Assembly: GCA_910579085.1 (NCBI GenBank)
Contig: CAJTRU010000033.1
Location: 25,117 to 42,747, forward strand
DNA length: 17,631 nt
Source: an uncultured Lachnospiraceae bacterium
GTDB taxonomy: Bacteria; Bacillota; Clostridia; Lachnospirales; Lachnospiraceae
Reading direction: 5' to 3'
The notes beneath the pieces were generated by a model. The model saw only the letters and a program-made list of their open reading frames with translations, did no database searches and was not told the origin of the DNA. The position numbers and the translations under genes are program-made. This document shows, piece after piece, positions 1-7,075 of the stretch (the stretch's first letter is position 1; every line of letters begins with the position of its first letter).

Positions 1-1
1 C

Positions 2-67
2 GTGCCTCTGTATGGAATATTCTGGCTCTGGCACAGAAACCGTCCGTTTTACGGCAACAAAAAATAA
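2..67 (+). CDS. Possible C-terminal end of an upstream gene (partial)
   Basis: A frame open from the window edge ends at TAA 65-67. It encodes about 21 residues: a short aromatic/hydrophobic stretch (PLYGIFWLW) followed by a basic tail (HRNRPFYGNKK). That pattern would fit the last membrane segment and cytosolic tail of a membrane protein. The stop lies 45 bases before the -35 box of the 6S RNA promoter, a plausible gene boundary. Another frame is also open across this stretch, so the choice rests only on amino-acid character and on where it ends. No function can be assigned. Confidence 0.3.
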   Translation: MPLYGIFWLWHRNRPFYGNKK

Positions 68-112
68 CTGGAAATTATCCACAACAGAAATTAAAAAGTT
101 TAAAATTTATAG

Positions 113-141
113 TTGTAATTTCCGTGAAAAATGTATATACT
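113..141 (+). promoter_or_regulatory. Sigma-70-type promoter of the 6S RNA gene
   Basis: The -35 box TTGTAA (113-118) and -10 box TATACT (136-141) are separated by exactly 17 bases. This predicts transcription start near 148-151, which is where the closing stem of the proposed 6S RNA begins (AAAGA at 151-155). The agreement between promoter and RNA fold supports both calls. Confidence 0.65.
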
Positions 142-149
142 ATATTGTA

Positions 150-337
150 GAAAGATTTCCTGGGGTGTTCGATACTCCTGATATTTTGAACCTACACCTA
201 TTGATTGGGATTCCTACATTTTTGTATTGATGCCAGGCCTCCTCTGAGTGGAAGGCAGATATACAGATGCGGTTGCCCACCTGGCTTAATTGCTAGGACT
301 CAAAATTCAGGAACCGGCATTTTGGGGGTCTTCTTTA
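150..337 (+). ncRNA. ssrS: 6S RNA
   Basis: 6S RNA binds sigma-A RNA polymerase holoenzyme by mimicking an open promoter and dampens transcription in slow growth. The fold can be drawn directly. Terminal stem: 151-155 with 332-336, then an 11-bp helix of 157-167 with 318-328 including G-U pairs. Inner helix: 176-189 with 300-312, 13 bp with one bulged T at 182. A large asymmetric central bubble follows (about 190-231 and 286-299). The apical arm starts with GCCAGG 232-237 pairing CCTGGC 280-285. The 5' end (CCTGGGGTGTTCG) and 3' end (CCGGCATTTTGGGGG) resemble the conserved ends of the E. coli 6S RNA. The length of about 190 nt is typical. No credible protein overlaps it. It could be another long-hairpin RNA, but promoter, length, bubble and end motifs all fit 6S. 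Confidence 0.8.
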
Positions 338-355
338 AGTTTGTTTTTTCTGTCA

Positions 356-381
356 GGGGCTTGTAAACAAGCCCCTTTTTT
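356..381 (+). terminator. Rho-independent terminator downstream of 6S RNA
   Basis: A perfect 8-bp stem GGGGCTTG (356-363) / CAAGCCCC (368-375) with a TAAA loop is followed by six T residues (376-381). It lies about 20 bases past the 6S closing stem and 53 bases before the aldolase start. It can end the 6S transcript and would insulate the downstream gene. Confidence 0.88.
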
Positions 382-433
382 GGTAGAATTATAAAGCTGT
401 AATACAAGCAGCATAACAAAGGAGGTAAAAGAC

Positions 434-1408
434 ATGGCACAGAAGGGTAATTTACTTACATTCCGCCCAGATATAAAAGTAGTGGATGCAACTATAAGGG
501 ACGGGGGACTTGTAAATGATTTTAATTTTACAGATGATTTTGTAAAGGATTTATATAAAGCAAATGTAAAGGCAAAAGTTGATTATATGGAATTTGGATA
601 CCGCGCTGACAAGGAGATGTTTGCTTCAGAGGGTTTTGGCAAATGGAAATTTTCAACAGATGATGATATACGTGGAATAGTGGGAGATAATAACACAGAA
701 CTGAAAATTGCAATTATGGCTGATACAGGGCGCTGCAATTATAAAGAAGATATACATGAGCGCAGTGAAAGCCCGGTAGACCTTATACGCATTGCTACAT
801 ATGTAAATGCAATGCCGGCGGCCCTTGATATGATAGAAGATGCCCACAAAAAGGGATATGAAACAACATGTAATATAATGGCAATATCCAATGCCAAAGA
901 GTCAGATATAGCTGCTGCCCTGGAAATGCTTGGACAGAGCCCTGTAGACGGCATATATATTGTAGACAGCTATGGCTCAATATATCCAGAACAGACCAGG
1001 GTTATTGCAGAGCAGTATATGGAAATTGGTGAGAAATATGGCAAATATATTGGAATACATGCACATAATAACCAGCAGCTTGCGTTTGCCAATACAATTG
1101 AAGCATGTGCACAGGGTGTTTCTTACCTTGATGCTACTATGAGCGGCATGGGGCGTGGTGCAGGCAACTGCCCTATGGAACTGCTGCTAGGTTTCCTTAA
1201 GAACCCTAAGTATAAATTATTCCCTGTAATCCAGTTTATTGAAAATAATATCGTGCCTTTAAAAGAGGCAGGTGTAGAATGGGGATTTGACATACCATAC
1301 CTGCTTACAGGATATCTTAACCAGCATCCAAGGGCTGCAATTGCAGCTATGAAAGAAGGACGTAAGGATTATTCAGGATTTTATAAAGAAATAATTGATA
1401 AAGACTGA
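434..1408 (+). CDS. HMGL-type (DRE-TIM) aldolase/lyase domain protein
   Basis: The 324-residue protein is a single TIM-barrel of the pyruvate carboxyltransferase/HMG-CoA lyase-like aldolase group, closest in style to 4-hydroxy-2-oxovalerate aldolases. Signatures visible: DATIRDGG (18-25, with the metal/catalytic R22-D23 pair), HAHNNQQLAFANT (209 onward, metal-ligand histidines H209 and H211) and the GxGRGAGN-type loop (SGMGRGAGNCPMELL). It lacks the extra C-terminal communication domain of DmpG/BphI, and no partner acetaldehyde dehydrogenase is nearby, so meta-cleavage catabolism is unlikely. Substrate unknown. The start is fixed by GGAGGT at 421-426, seven bases before ATG. It has no signal peptide and should be cytosolic. 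It stands between two terminators and is probably monocistronic. Confidence 0.85.
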   Translation: MAQKGNLLTFRPDIKVVDATIRDGGLVNDFNFTDDFVKDLYKANVKAKVDYMEFGYRADKEMFASEGFGKWKFSTDDDIRGIVGDNNTELKIAIMADTGRCNYKEDIHERSESPVDLIRIATYVNAMPAALDMIEDAHKKGYETTCNIMAISNAKESDIAAALEMLGQSPVDGIYIVDSYGSIYPEQTRVIAEQYMEIGEKYGKYIGIHAHNNQQLAFANTIEACAQGVSYLDATMSGMGRGAGNCPMELLLGFLKNPKYKLFPVIQFIENNIVPLKEAGVEWGFDIPYLLTGYLNQHPRAAIAAMKEGRKDYSGFYKEIIDKD

Positions 1409-1423
1409 CACATATATAACAGG

Positions 1424-1464
1424 CCCTGCATTTTATATATTATGGATTGCAGGGTTTGTTGTTT
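1424..1464 (+). terminator. Probable terminator after the aldolase gene
   Basis: CCCTGCA (1424-1430) pairs perfectly with TGCAGGG (1448-1454) across an AT-rich 17-base loop. T-rich sequence (TTTGTTGTTT) follows at 1455-1464. The loop is long and the T tract is broken by G, so efficiency may be modest. Read-through into murI is possible. Confidence 0.5.
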
Positions 1465-1488
1465 ACATGGTGTTTATGGGGGATTATT

Positions 1489-2265
1489 ATGGAAAGCAGT
1501 ATGAAACCTATAGGTGTGTTTGATTCAGGTGTTGGCGGCATAAGTGTTTTAAGGGAACTTGTAAAACAGATGCCAGGCGAAGACTTTATATATTTTGGGG
1601 ATTCTGTACATGCGCCATATGGGACAAAACCTTTAGAAGAGGTAAGGCAGCTTACAATTACTAATGTGCGTTTTCTCCTGGAAAGCGGTGCAAAATCAAT
1701 AGTAGTTGCCTGTAATACAGCTACAAGTGCCGCCGTTGCACAGCTTAGGAAGATGTACCCGGATGTGCCGCTGGTAGGTATAGAGCCTGCAATTAAACCG
1801 GCAGTAATGTATAAAGAAAATTCGTGTATAGTTGTTATGGCAACACCTATGACCTTAAAAGAGGAGAAGTTCCAGAAACTTATGCACCAGTATGAAAATA
1901 TGGCGGATATAGTGCCATTGCCATGCCCTGGGCTTATGGAGTTTGTAGAACGTGGTATACTTGATGGTGAAGAATTAACAATATATCTGGAAAGGCTGCT
2001 TGGTTCTGTTAATAAAAATATAAATTCAGTGGTGCTTGGCTGCACGCATTACCCATTTGTCAGGGATGTAATACAAAGAATTGCAGGAAACAGGGTAGTG
2101 GTATTTGATGGCGGCGAAGGTACTGCACGTGAGATGAAACGCAGGCTTGCAGAGGCAGGGCTTCTAAGACAGGGAAGCCACAGCGGCAGGACCAGGTTTA
2201 TTAACAGCCTTGATACAGATGATGAATTAAAGCTTTGTGAATTTCTTCTTACATATAAGAAATAA
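1489..2265 (+). CDS. murI: Glutamate racemase
   Basis: Interconverts L- and D-glutamate by a two-cysteine, cofactor-independent mechanism, supplying D-Glu for peptidoglycan; cytosolic. From ATG 1489 it is 258 residues, typical for the family. PIGVFDSGVGG (7-17) and YFGDSVHAPYG (35-45) form the first lobe. ACNTAT carries the first catalytic cysteine (C75) and LGCTHYP the second (C185). An in-frame TTG lies upstream at 1447, but it falls in the terminator stem and has no ribosome site; GGGGGA at 1478-1483 sits five bases before ATG 1489. A second ATG at 1501 (MKPIGVFD) is a possible alternative start. Confidence 0.95.
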   Translation: MESSMKPIGVFDSGVGGISVLRELVKQMPGEDFIYFGDSVHAPYGTKPLEEVRQLTITNVRFLLESGAKSIVVACNTATSAAVAQLRKMYPDVPLVGIEPAIKPAVMYKENSCIVVMATPMTLKEEKFQKLMHQYENMADIVPLPCPGLMEFVERGILDGEELTIYLERLLGSVNKNINSVVLGCTHYPFVRDVIQRIAGNRVVVFDGGEGTAREMKRRLAEAGLLRQGSHSGRTRFINSLDTDDELKLCEFLLTYKK

Positions 2266-2279
2266 ATTGCAAAAGCAAA

Positions 2280-2331
2280 TTTAACCTTATTAAGCCAGCC
2301 TTTTAAAGGACAAGTTTCTTAAATGGTTAAA
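2280..2331 (+). promoter_or_regulatory. Nested inverted repeats upstream of the MATE gene
   Basis: An outer pair TTTAACC (2280-2286) / GGTTAAA (2325-2331) encloses a small perfect palindrome CCTTT-T-AAAGG (2299-2309). No T tract follows, so this is not an obvious terminator. It could be an operator or a 5' leader fold for the exporter gene. No convincing promoter boxes were found nearby. Confidence 0.3.
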
Positions 2332-2342
2332 TTACTATTTGG

Positions 2343-2362
2343 GCCGCAGATGCGGCAGGAGG
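2343..2362 (+). promoter_or_regulatory. GC-rich hairpin abutting the MATE ribosome binding site
   Basis: GCCGC (2343-2347) pairs with GCGGC (2352-2356) across a four-base loop, AGAT. It ends directly against the Shine-Dalgarno AGGAGG (2357-2362), with ATG at 2369. In such AT-rich DNA this placement could tune ribosome access. Confidence 0.35.
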
Positions 2363-2368
2363 ATAATT

Positions 2369-3718
2369 ATGTCACAGGAAAGTAAAAATTTTTATAGAAA
2401 GACGCTGGCCCTTGTAATACCTATGGCACTCCAGAACCTTATTAATGTAGGCATTTCTTCTATTGATGTAATTATGCTTGGCAAGGTTGGGGAAAAGGTG
2501 CTTTCTGGTGCTTCCCTGGGTGCACAGGTACAATTTATAATGGGTCTTCTGCTGTTTGGTGTTACTTCAGGTGCTGCTGTGCTTATGGCACAATACTGGG
2601 GCAAACGTGATATGCGTTCAATTGAAACAGTATTTTCCATAGCAGTAAAAATTGCACTGGCAGCAGGTGTACTGTTTACCATTGCAGCACTGGCAGTTCC
2701 GCAGGTGTTAATGTCATTTTTTACAAATGATGATGAAGTAATGGCAAACGGGGTATTGTATCTCAGGGTTGTGGGTTTTTCTTATATACCCAATGCATTG
2801 ACCATGATATACCTTAACTCTATAAGGAGCATGGAAAAAGTAGGTATAGGTTTAGTAACATATTTATTTTCATTAGTTACTAATATAATAGTAAATGCAT
2901 TGCTTATTTTTGGATACTTTGGTTTTCCAAAACTTGGAGTAATGGGTGCTGCTGCTGGTACTGTCGCAGCAAGAATAGTTGAGTTTATAATTGTATTAAT
3001 ATATGATAAAAAATTTAATGATGTATTTACATTCCATCTCAAATATCTTAAAATTAAGAACAAAGGGCTGGAAAGTGATTTCTTAAAAATTTCAGCGCCA
3101 GTAATTGCTAATGAACTTATGTGGGGGCTGGGGCTTTCAACAATGACTGCAATAACCGGGCATCTTGGAAGTGCTGCAACTGCTGCCAATTCAGTGGCGC
3201 AGGTATGCCGCAATCTTGCAACAGTTATAGCATTTGGTGTGGCAAATGCTGCTGCTGTCATGATTGGAAAGGCTATAGGTGAAGGAAATAAGGAACTTGC
3301 AAAAATATATGGAGGGCGTTTTATAAAGCTGTCAATAGGGACAGGGATTTTTGGAAGCCTGGTTTTGCTTTGTGTAAGGCCTGTTATACTATCAGTGCTT
3401 GTTTTATCAGACGATGCCAGGAAACTGTTATCAGTAATGATTTTAATAATGTCATATTATGTAATAGCACAGGCATATAATACAACCCTTATTGTTGGCA
3501 TATTCAGGGGCGGTGGTGATACCAGGTTCGGTTTTTTCCTTGATGTGGCATTTATGTGGGGAGTTTCAATAATTATAGGGTATATAGCAGCATTTATGTT
3601 TGGCCTGCCAGCAGTTGCCGTAGCTTTTATACTTTATTCTGATGAAGTTTTAAAAATACCTGTTTCAACATGGAGGTATAAAACGTATAAGTGGCTAAAT
3701 GATGTAACACGTACTTAA
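2369..3718 (+). CDS. MATE-family multidrug/organic-cation exporter
   Basis: A 449-residue integral membrane protein of the NorM/DinF-like MATE group, which exports drugs, dyes or metabolites using a Na+ or H+ gradient. About twelve strongly hydrophobic segments are spread over two homologous halves. The first half opens with the family-like TLALVIPMALQNLINVGIS and a MLGKVGEKVLSGASLG loop. The linker before the second half holds a charged stretch (KYLKIKNKGLESDFLK). The start is chosen at ATG 2369 because AGGAGG lies six bases upstream; an in-frame TTG at 2339 has no such site. Substrate cannot be inferred: murI upstream and the sensor gene downstream give no clear clue. Confidence 0.9.
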   Translation: MSQESKNFYRKTLALVIPMALQNLINVGISSIDVIMLGKVGEKVLSGASLGAQVQFIMGLLLFGVTSGAAVLMAQYWGKRDMRSIETVFSIAVKIALAAGVLFTIAALAVPQVLMSFFTNDDEVMANGVLYLRVVGFSYIPNALTMIYLNSIRSMEKVGIGLVTYLFSLVTNIIVNALLIFGYFGFPKLGVMGAAAGTVAARIVEFIIVLIYDKKFNDVFTFHLKYLKIKNKGLESDFLKISAPVIANELMWGLGLSTMTAITGHLGSAATAANSVAQVCRNLATVIAFGVANAAAVMIGKAIGEGNKELAKIYGGRFIKLSIGTGIFGSLVLLCVRPVILSVLVLSDDARKLLSVMILIMSYYVIAQAYNTTLIVGIFRGGGDTRFGFFLDVAFMWGVSIIIGYIAAFMFGLPAVAVAFILYSDEVLKIPVSTWRYKTYKWLNDVTRT

Positions 3719-3870
3719 TATCCCGGCAAGCCAGTATGTAAATTAATTAAAGTACAGCAGAAAACGTTGTTTTTAATCTCTATTTATACCAATGTAACCA
3801 GAAAAAGGGTTAAAGGGTCTTTTTAAGAATAATATTAAAAATCTATGTAATATAGAAAGAGCGGTAAATT

Positions 3871-5826
3871 ATGGATAGTAAAAAGAAAATTATTGGTGTA
3901 TGCGGCGCAAGGCTTTTTAACCAGATACCAATGCAGTTTATTAATACATTAAAAAAACAGAGTGAGAAAGAAGGTTACTTTATAATAGCGTTTTCTTCAA
4001 ACTCAGATGATGAAGAGGAAACAGACGGGTATGTGGGGGAAAGCCAGTTATATGAACTTGCCAAATATGTAAATCTTAGTGCAATTGTAGTTTTGTCAGA
4101 AACTTTAAAAAACACCAAAATCATTAACCAGATTATTGAAATAGGCAGAAACAGGAATATACCAGTATTTACACTGGATGGTGATGCAGAAGGTGCTATT
4201 AGTTTAAACTGTGATTATTATGATGGCTTTGAGGATATGGTGCGCCATGTTGTAGAATACCATGGCTGCCGCAAAGTAAATATGCTTGCAGGTTTTAAAG
4301 GCAACAAATATTCAGATGCAAGGATTGATGCTTATAAAAGAGTCCTTAAAGAAAATGGAATTCCTTTTGAGCCAGAGCGGCTTGCATATGGAGATTTCTG
4401 GGAACGCCCTGCACAGAAGGCAGTTAAGGGCTTTATAAAATCAGGTAAAGAATTTGACGCTATTGTTTGTGCCAATGATTCTATGGCAATAGTAGCATGT
4501 TCAATATTAAATGAATATGGTTATGAAGTGCCAGAGGATGTTATTGTTACGGGATTTGACGGGACAATAGGGGCAGGATACCATTTTCCTGTAATTTCAA
4601 CATGTGAGCCCGACTATGAAAATGCCATAAAATTTATTATGGATAAGATAGGGAGCTGGGAAACAGGCAAAGCATGTGATAATAACGGGTGTACAGTAAG
4701 CTTCAAGGTGAAGAAAAGCCAGTCATGTGGCTGTATGCCAAAAACAATGTATGAAATTAATACTATAATTTCATCATTGTCAAATTCTGTAGGTGACTGT
4801 TCATGGCATAGTATAGCAATGAGCGGTATGATTACAGCACTGCTTGATAAGGAAAATATTACAGATATAGTGGACTGTATTCCAGAATTTACACATTTAT
4901 GGAGCAGTGTATTCAGGTTTGCATGTTTTAAATCCAGCCTGTTTACAAACTGTGCTGTGGAAGAAACATATAATGAAATGACAACAATATTAGATGTAAG
5001 CAATGGAACATATAATGAAACTGGCAGGAAGTTCAGGATTGAGGAATTTATGCCAGGCATTGACAAAGTTATGGCAGAAGATAATGGTATTGATGTACTT
5101 TTTGTAAGGCAGTTTAATTCAGGCAGGAATGTGTATGGATATATTGCAGAGGGGTATCCTGTATTAGAAGAACGTGCAATGCAGCGGTGTAATGAATTTG
5201 CAATGTTTATAACACATGCAGTTGACAATGTTATCCATAACCATAAACTTGCAAGCATGAATAAAGACCTTAAAGAGCTAAATAACAACCTGGAAGAAGC
5301 ATATAATAAGATTGCTGGCCTGTATCTTAATGACTATATGACAGGGCTATATAACAGAAGGGGTTTTTATGAAAAAATAGGTCTGCTTGCTGCCAGCCAT
5401 AAGTGTAAAGACAAGTATCTTTATTTATTTTCAATAGATATTGACAGGCTGAAATATATTAATGATAATTTTGGACATGCAGAGGGTGACTTTGCAATTA
5501 CAACAGTCGCATCTGCAATAAGTGAAACAAGTGGGGAAGATGCTATATGTGCAAGGTTTGGCGGTGATGAATTTGTATGTGCATTTACTGCTGGCAGCTC
5601 TGGGGAATACAGTGCAGCAGAATTTTACAACAAACTTTTAGATAATATAAATAATACAAAAGGTGTAAAAGACAAGGAGTATCCTGTTGGTGCAAGCATT
5701 GGAATGTGCTGCTGCCATATGGAGGATGGTATTGATATTGAAAATATGATATTGTCCGCAGATAAAAATATGTATAAAGATAAGTCAGCACACAGGCAGG
5801 AATACCAGAAAGATATGATAAACTAA
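3871..5826 (+). CDS. LacI-type ligand sensor fused to a GGDEF diguanylate cyclase
   Basis: A 651-residue cytosolic protein predicted to make cyclic di-GMP in response to a small ligand. Residues about 5-270 form a periplasmic-binding-protein-like sensor of the LacI/GalR type (KKIIGVCGARLFNQIPMQF..., DAIVCANDSMAIVAC, VPEDVIVTGFDG), but without the DNA-binding helix-turn-helix. A middle region (about 285-470) of unknown fold starts with a cysteine cluster (SQSCGCMP). A short coiled coil (about 475-500) leads into GGDEF, with YMTGLYNRRGFYE, SIDIDRLKYINDNFGHAEGD and an intact RFGGDEF (562-568). The RxxD inhibitory site before GGDEF appears absent. It has no signal peptide or membrane span. The ribosome site (AAGAGCGG) is weak. 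The ligand is unknown, a sugar being the usual guess for this fold. It ends 31 bases before the Rrf2 gene, so read-through into the tetrapyrrole cluster is possible. Confidence 0.9.
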   Translation: MDSKKKIIGVCGARLFNQIPMQFINTLKKQSEKEGYFIIAFSSNSDDEEETDGYVGESQLYELAKYVNLSAIVVLSETLKNTKIINQIIEIGRNRNIPVFTLDGDAEGAISLNCDYYDGFEDMVRHVVEYHGCRKVNMLAGFKGNKYSDARIDAYKRVLKENGIPFEPERLAYGDFWERPAQKAVKGFIKSGKEFDAIVCANDSMAIVACSILNEYGYEVPEDVIVTGFDGTIGAGYHFPVISTCEPDYENAIKFIMDKIGSWETGKACDNNGCTVSFKVKKSQSCGCMPKTMYEINTIISSLSNSVGDCSWHSIAMSGMITALLDKENITDIVDCIPEFTHLWSSVFRFACFKSSLFTNCAVEETYNEMTTILDVSNGTYNETGRKFRIEEFMPGIDKVMAEDNGIDVLFVRQFNSGRNVYGYIAEGYPVLEERAMQRCNEFAMFITHAVDNVIHNHKLASMNKDLKELNNNLEEAYNKIAGLYLNDYMTGLYNRRGFYEKIGLLAASHKCKDKYLYLFSIDIDRLKYINDNFGHAEGDFAITTVASAISETSGEDAICARFGGDEFVCAFTAGSSGEYSAAEFYNKLLDNINNTKGVKDKEYPVGASIGMCCCHMEDGIDIENMILSADKNMYKDKSAHRQEYQKDMIN

Positions 5827-5857
5827 TTATTGGCGGAATTTTTATGGAGGCACTGGC

Positions 5858-6289
5858 ATGAAAATATCGACTAAAGGCAGGTATGCTATAAGGGTTATGA
5901 TTGACCTTGCAGAGCACAATCCAGACAGCTTTATAACACTAATGGATATAGCAGAAAGGCAGGGTATATCTGAGAAATACCTTGAATCAATAGTTTCAGT
6001 ACTTAGTAAAAATGATATCCTTATATCAATGCGTGGCAAGGGTGGCGGATACAAACTTGCAAGACAGCCAGAGGAATATACAGTTGGGGAAATATTAAGG
6101 ATGACAGAAGGCTCATTTGCACCAGTTGCATGTCTTGAAAAGAAGCCAAACAGGTGTGTTAACGCCCAAGGCTGTAAGACACTTAAGATGTGGGAAGGCT
6201 TTGAAAAGGTAATTAATGAATATTTTGACAATATTACTATTGCAGATTTGCTTTCAGATGGGCAGATTATAGATAATTATGTAATATAA
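5858..6289 (+). CDS. Rrf2-family transcriptional regulator with IscR-like cysteines
   Basis: The 143-residue protein has the Rrf2 winged helix at residues 1-80: KISTKGRYAIRVMIDLA, the recognition-helix segment ISEKYLESIVSVLSKNDIL, and the wing RGKGGGYKLAR. Three cysteines follow at C92, C100 and C106. IscR uses C92, C98 and C104 plus a histidine to hold an Fe-S cluster, so cluster binding is plausible here. CymR, the Rrf2 regulator of cysteine and sulfur genes in Bacillus, lacks these cysteines. The gene starts with GGAGG (5846-5850) seven bases before ATG and heads the tetrapyrrole cluster. Control of that cluster by Fe-S or cysteine status is inference; no operator could be identified. Confidence 0.92.
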   Translation: MKISTKGRYAIRVMIDLAEHNPDSFITLMDIAERQGISEKYLESIVSVLSKNDILISMRGKGGGYKLARQPEEYTVGEILRMTEGSFAPVACLEKKPNRCVNAQGCKTLKMWEGFEKVINEYFDNITIADLLSDGQIIDNYVI

Positions 6290-6325
6290 ATATGCATAAA
6301 AGACATTATAGAAATGAGGGCTGGA

Positions 6326-7075
6326 ATGGGATTTGTAGAAGAGCAGATGGCAAGATACCAGCGCCATCTGGTTATAGATGAAATTGGCATGGAAGGCCAG
6401 CAGAAACTTTTTGATGCAAAAGTTCTGGTAATAGGAGCAGGAGGGCTTGGTTCACCAGCAGCACTATACCTGGCGGCAGCAGGCACAGGTACTTTAGGTA
6501 TTGCAGACCCCGACCAGGTAGAACTGTCAAACCTCCAAAGGCAGATAATGCATACGACTGACAGCTTAGGGAAGCCAAAGGCAGAATCAGCCAGAAGGGC
6601 AGTGGCAGCAATAAACCCTTATGCTGTAGTTAATGTATATAAAATATTTGTAGATAAAGATAATATAACAGAATTAATAGAAGATTACGATTTTATAATA
6701 GATGCAACTGATAATTTCTCATCAAAGTTTCTTATTAATGATGCATGTGTAAAAGCAGGAAAACCATTTTCACATGCAGGTGTGACACGCTTCCAGGGCC
6801 AGCTTTTTACCTATGTGCCAGGAAATTCACCATGTTACAGGTGTTTGTTTAAAGAACCGCCGCCCGAGGGGGCTGTACCAACTGGAAACCAGGCTGGTAT
6901 TTTAGGTGCTGTCTGTGGCGTTACAGGCAGCTTACAGGCAATGGAAGCTGTTAAGTATATTACGGGTGCAGGGGACTTGCTTACAGGCAGGATGCTTGTG
7001 TTTGATGCGCTGGGCATGAAGTTCCGTACTGTAAAATTCCAGAAAGACAAGGATTGTAATGTATGTTCTGTATAA
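6326..7075 (+). CDS. HesA/MoeB/ThiF-family E1-like adenylyltransferase
   Basis: E1-like enzymes adenylate the C-terminal Gly-Gly of small sulfur carriers (ThiS, MoaD) for sulfur transfer. The 249-residue protein shows an N-terminal RYQRHLVIDEIG, the nucleotide loop GAGGLG (37-42), DPDQVELSNLQRQ with the conserved R72, and IDATDNFSSKFLIND. It has a structural zinc set CYRC (170/173) and CNVC (244/247). The cysteine found in MoeB and ThiF in the TC-x-E-A-G region is replaced here (PTGNQAGILG). No ThiS/MoaD-like gene is in the window. The start at ATG 6326 is preferred because GAGGG lies five bases upstream; ATG 6314 is an alternative. It overlaps hemA by 13 bases, implying translational coupling. 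The exact sulfur acceptor is unknown. Confidence 0.88.
   Translation: MGFVEEQMARYQRHLVIDEIGMEGQQKLFDAKVLVIGAGGLGSPAALYLAAAGTGTLGIADPDQVELSNLQRQIMHTTDSLGKPKAESARRAVAAINPYAVVNVYKIFVDKDNITELIEDYDFIIDATDNFSSKFLINDACVKAGKPFSHAGVTRFQGQLFTYVPGNSPCYRCLFKEPPPEGAVPTGNQAGILGAVCGVTGSLQAMEAVKYITGAGDLLTGRMLVFDALGMKFRTVKFQKDKDCNVCSV

Noticed and set aside
12..230. 72-codon + strand frame at the left edge
   Set aside because: It runs through the promoter and the 5' half of the 6S RNA, has no ribosome binding site and no recognisable protein character.
1447..1488. TTG-initiated N-terminal extension of glutamate racemase
   Set aside because: The TTG is in the 3' arm of the terminator hairpin; a good ribosome site exists for ATG 1489, where family homology begins.
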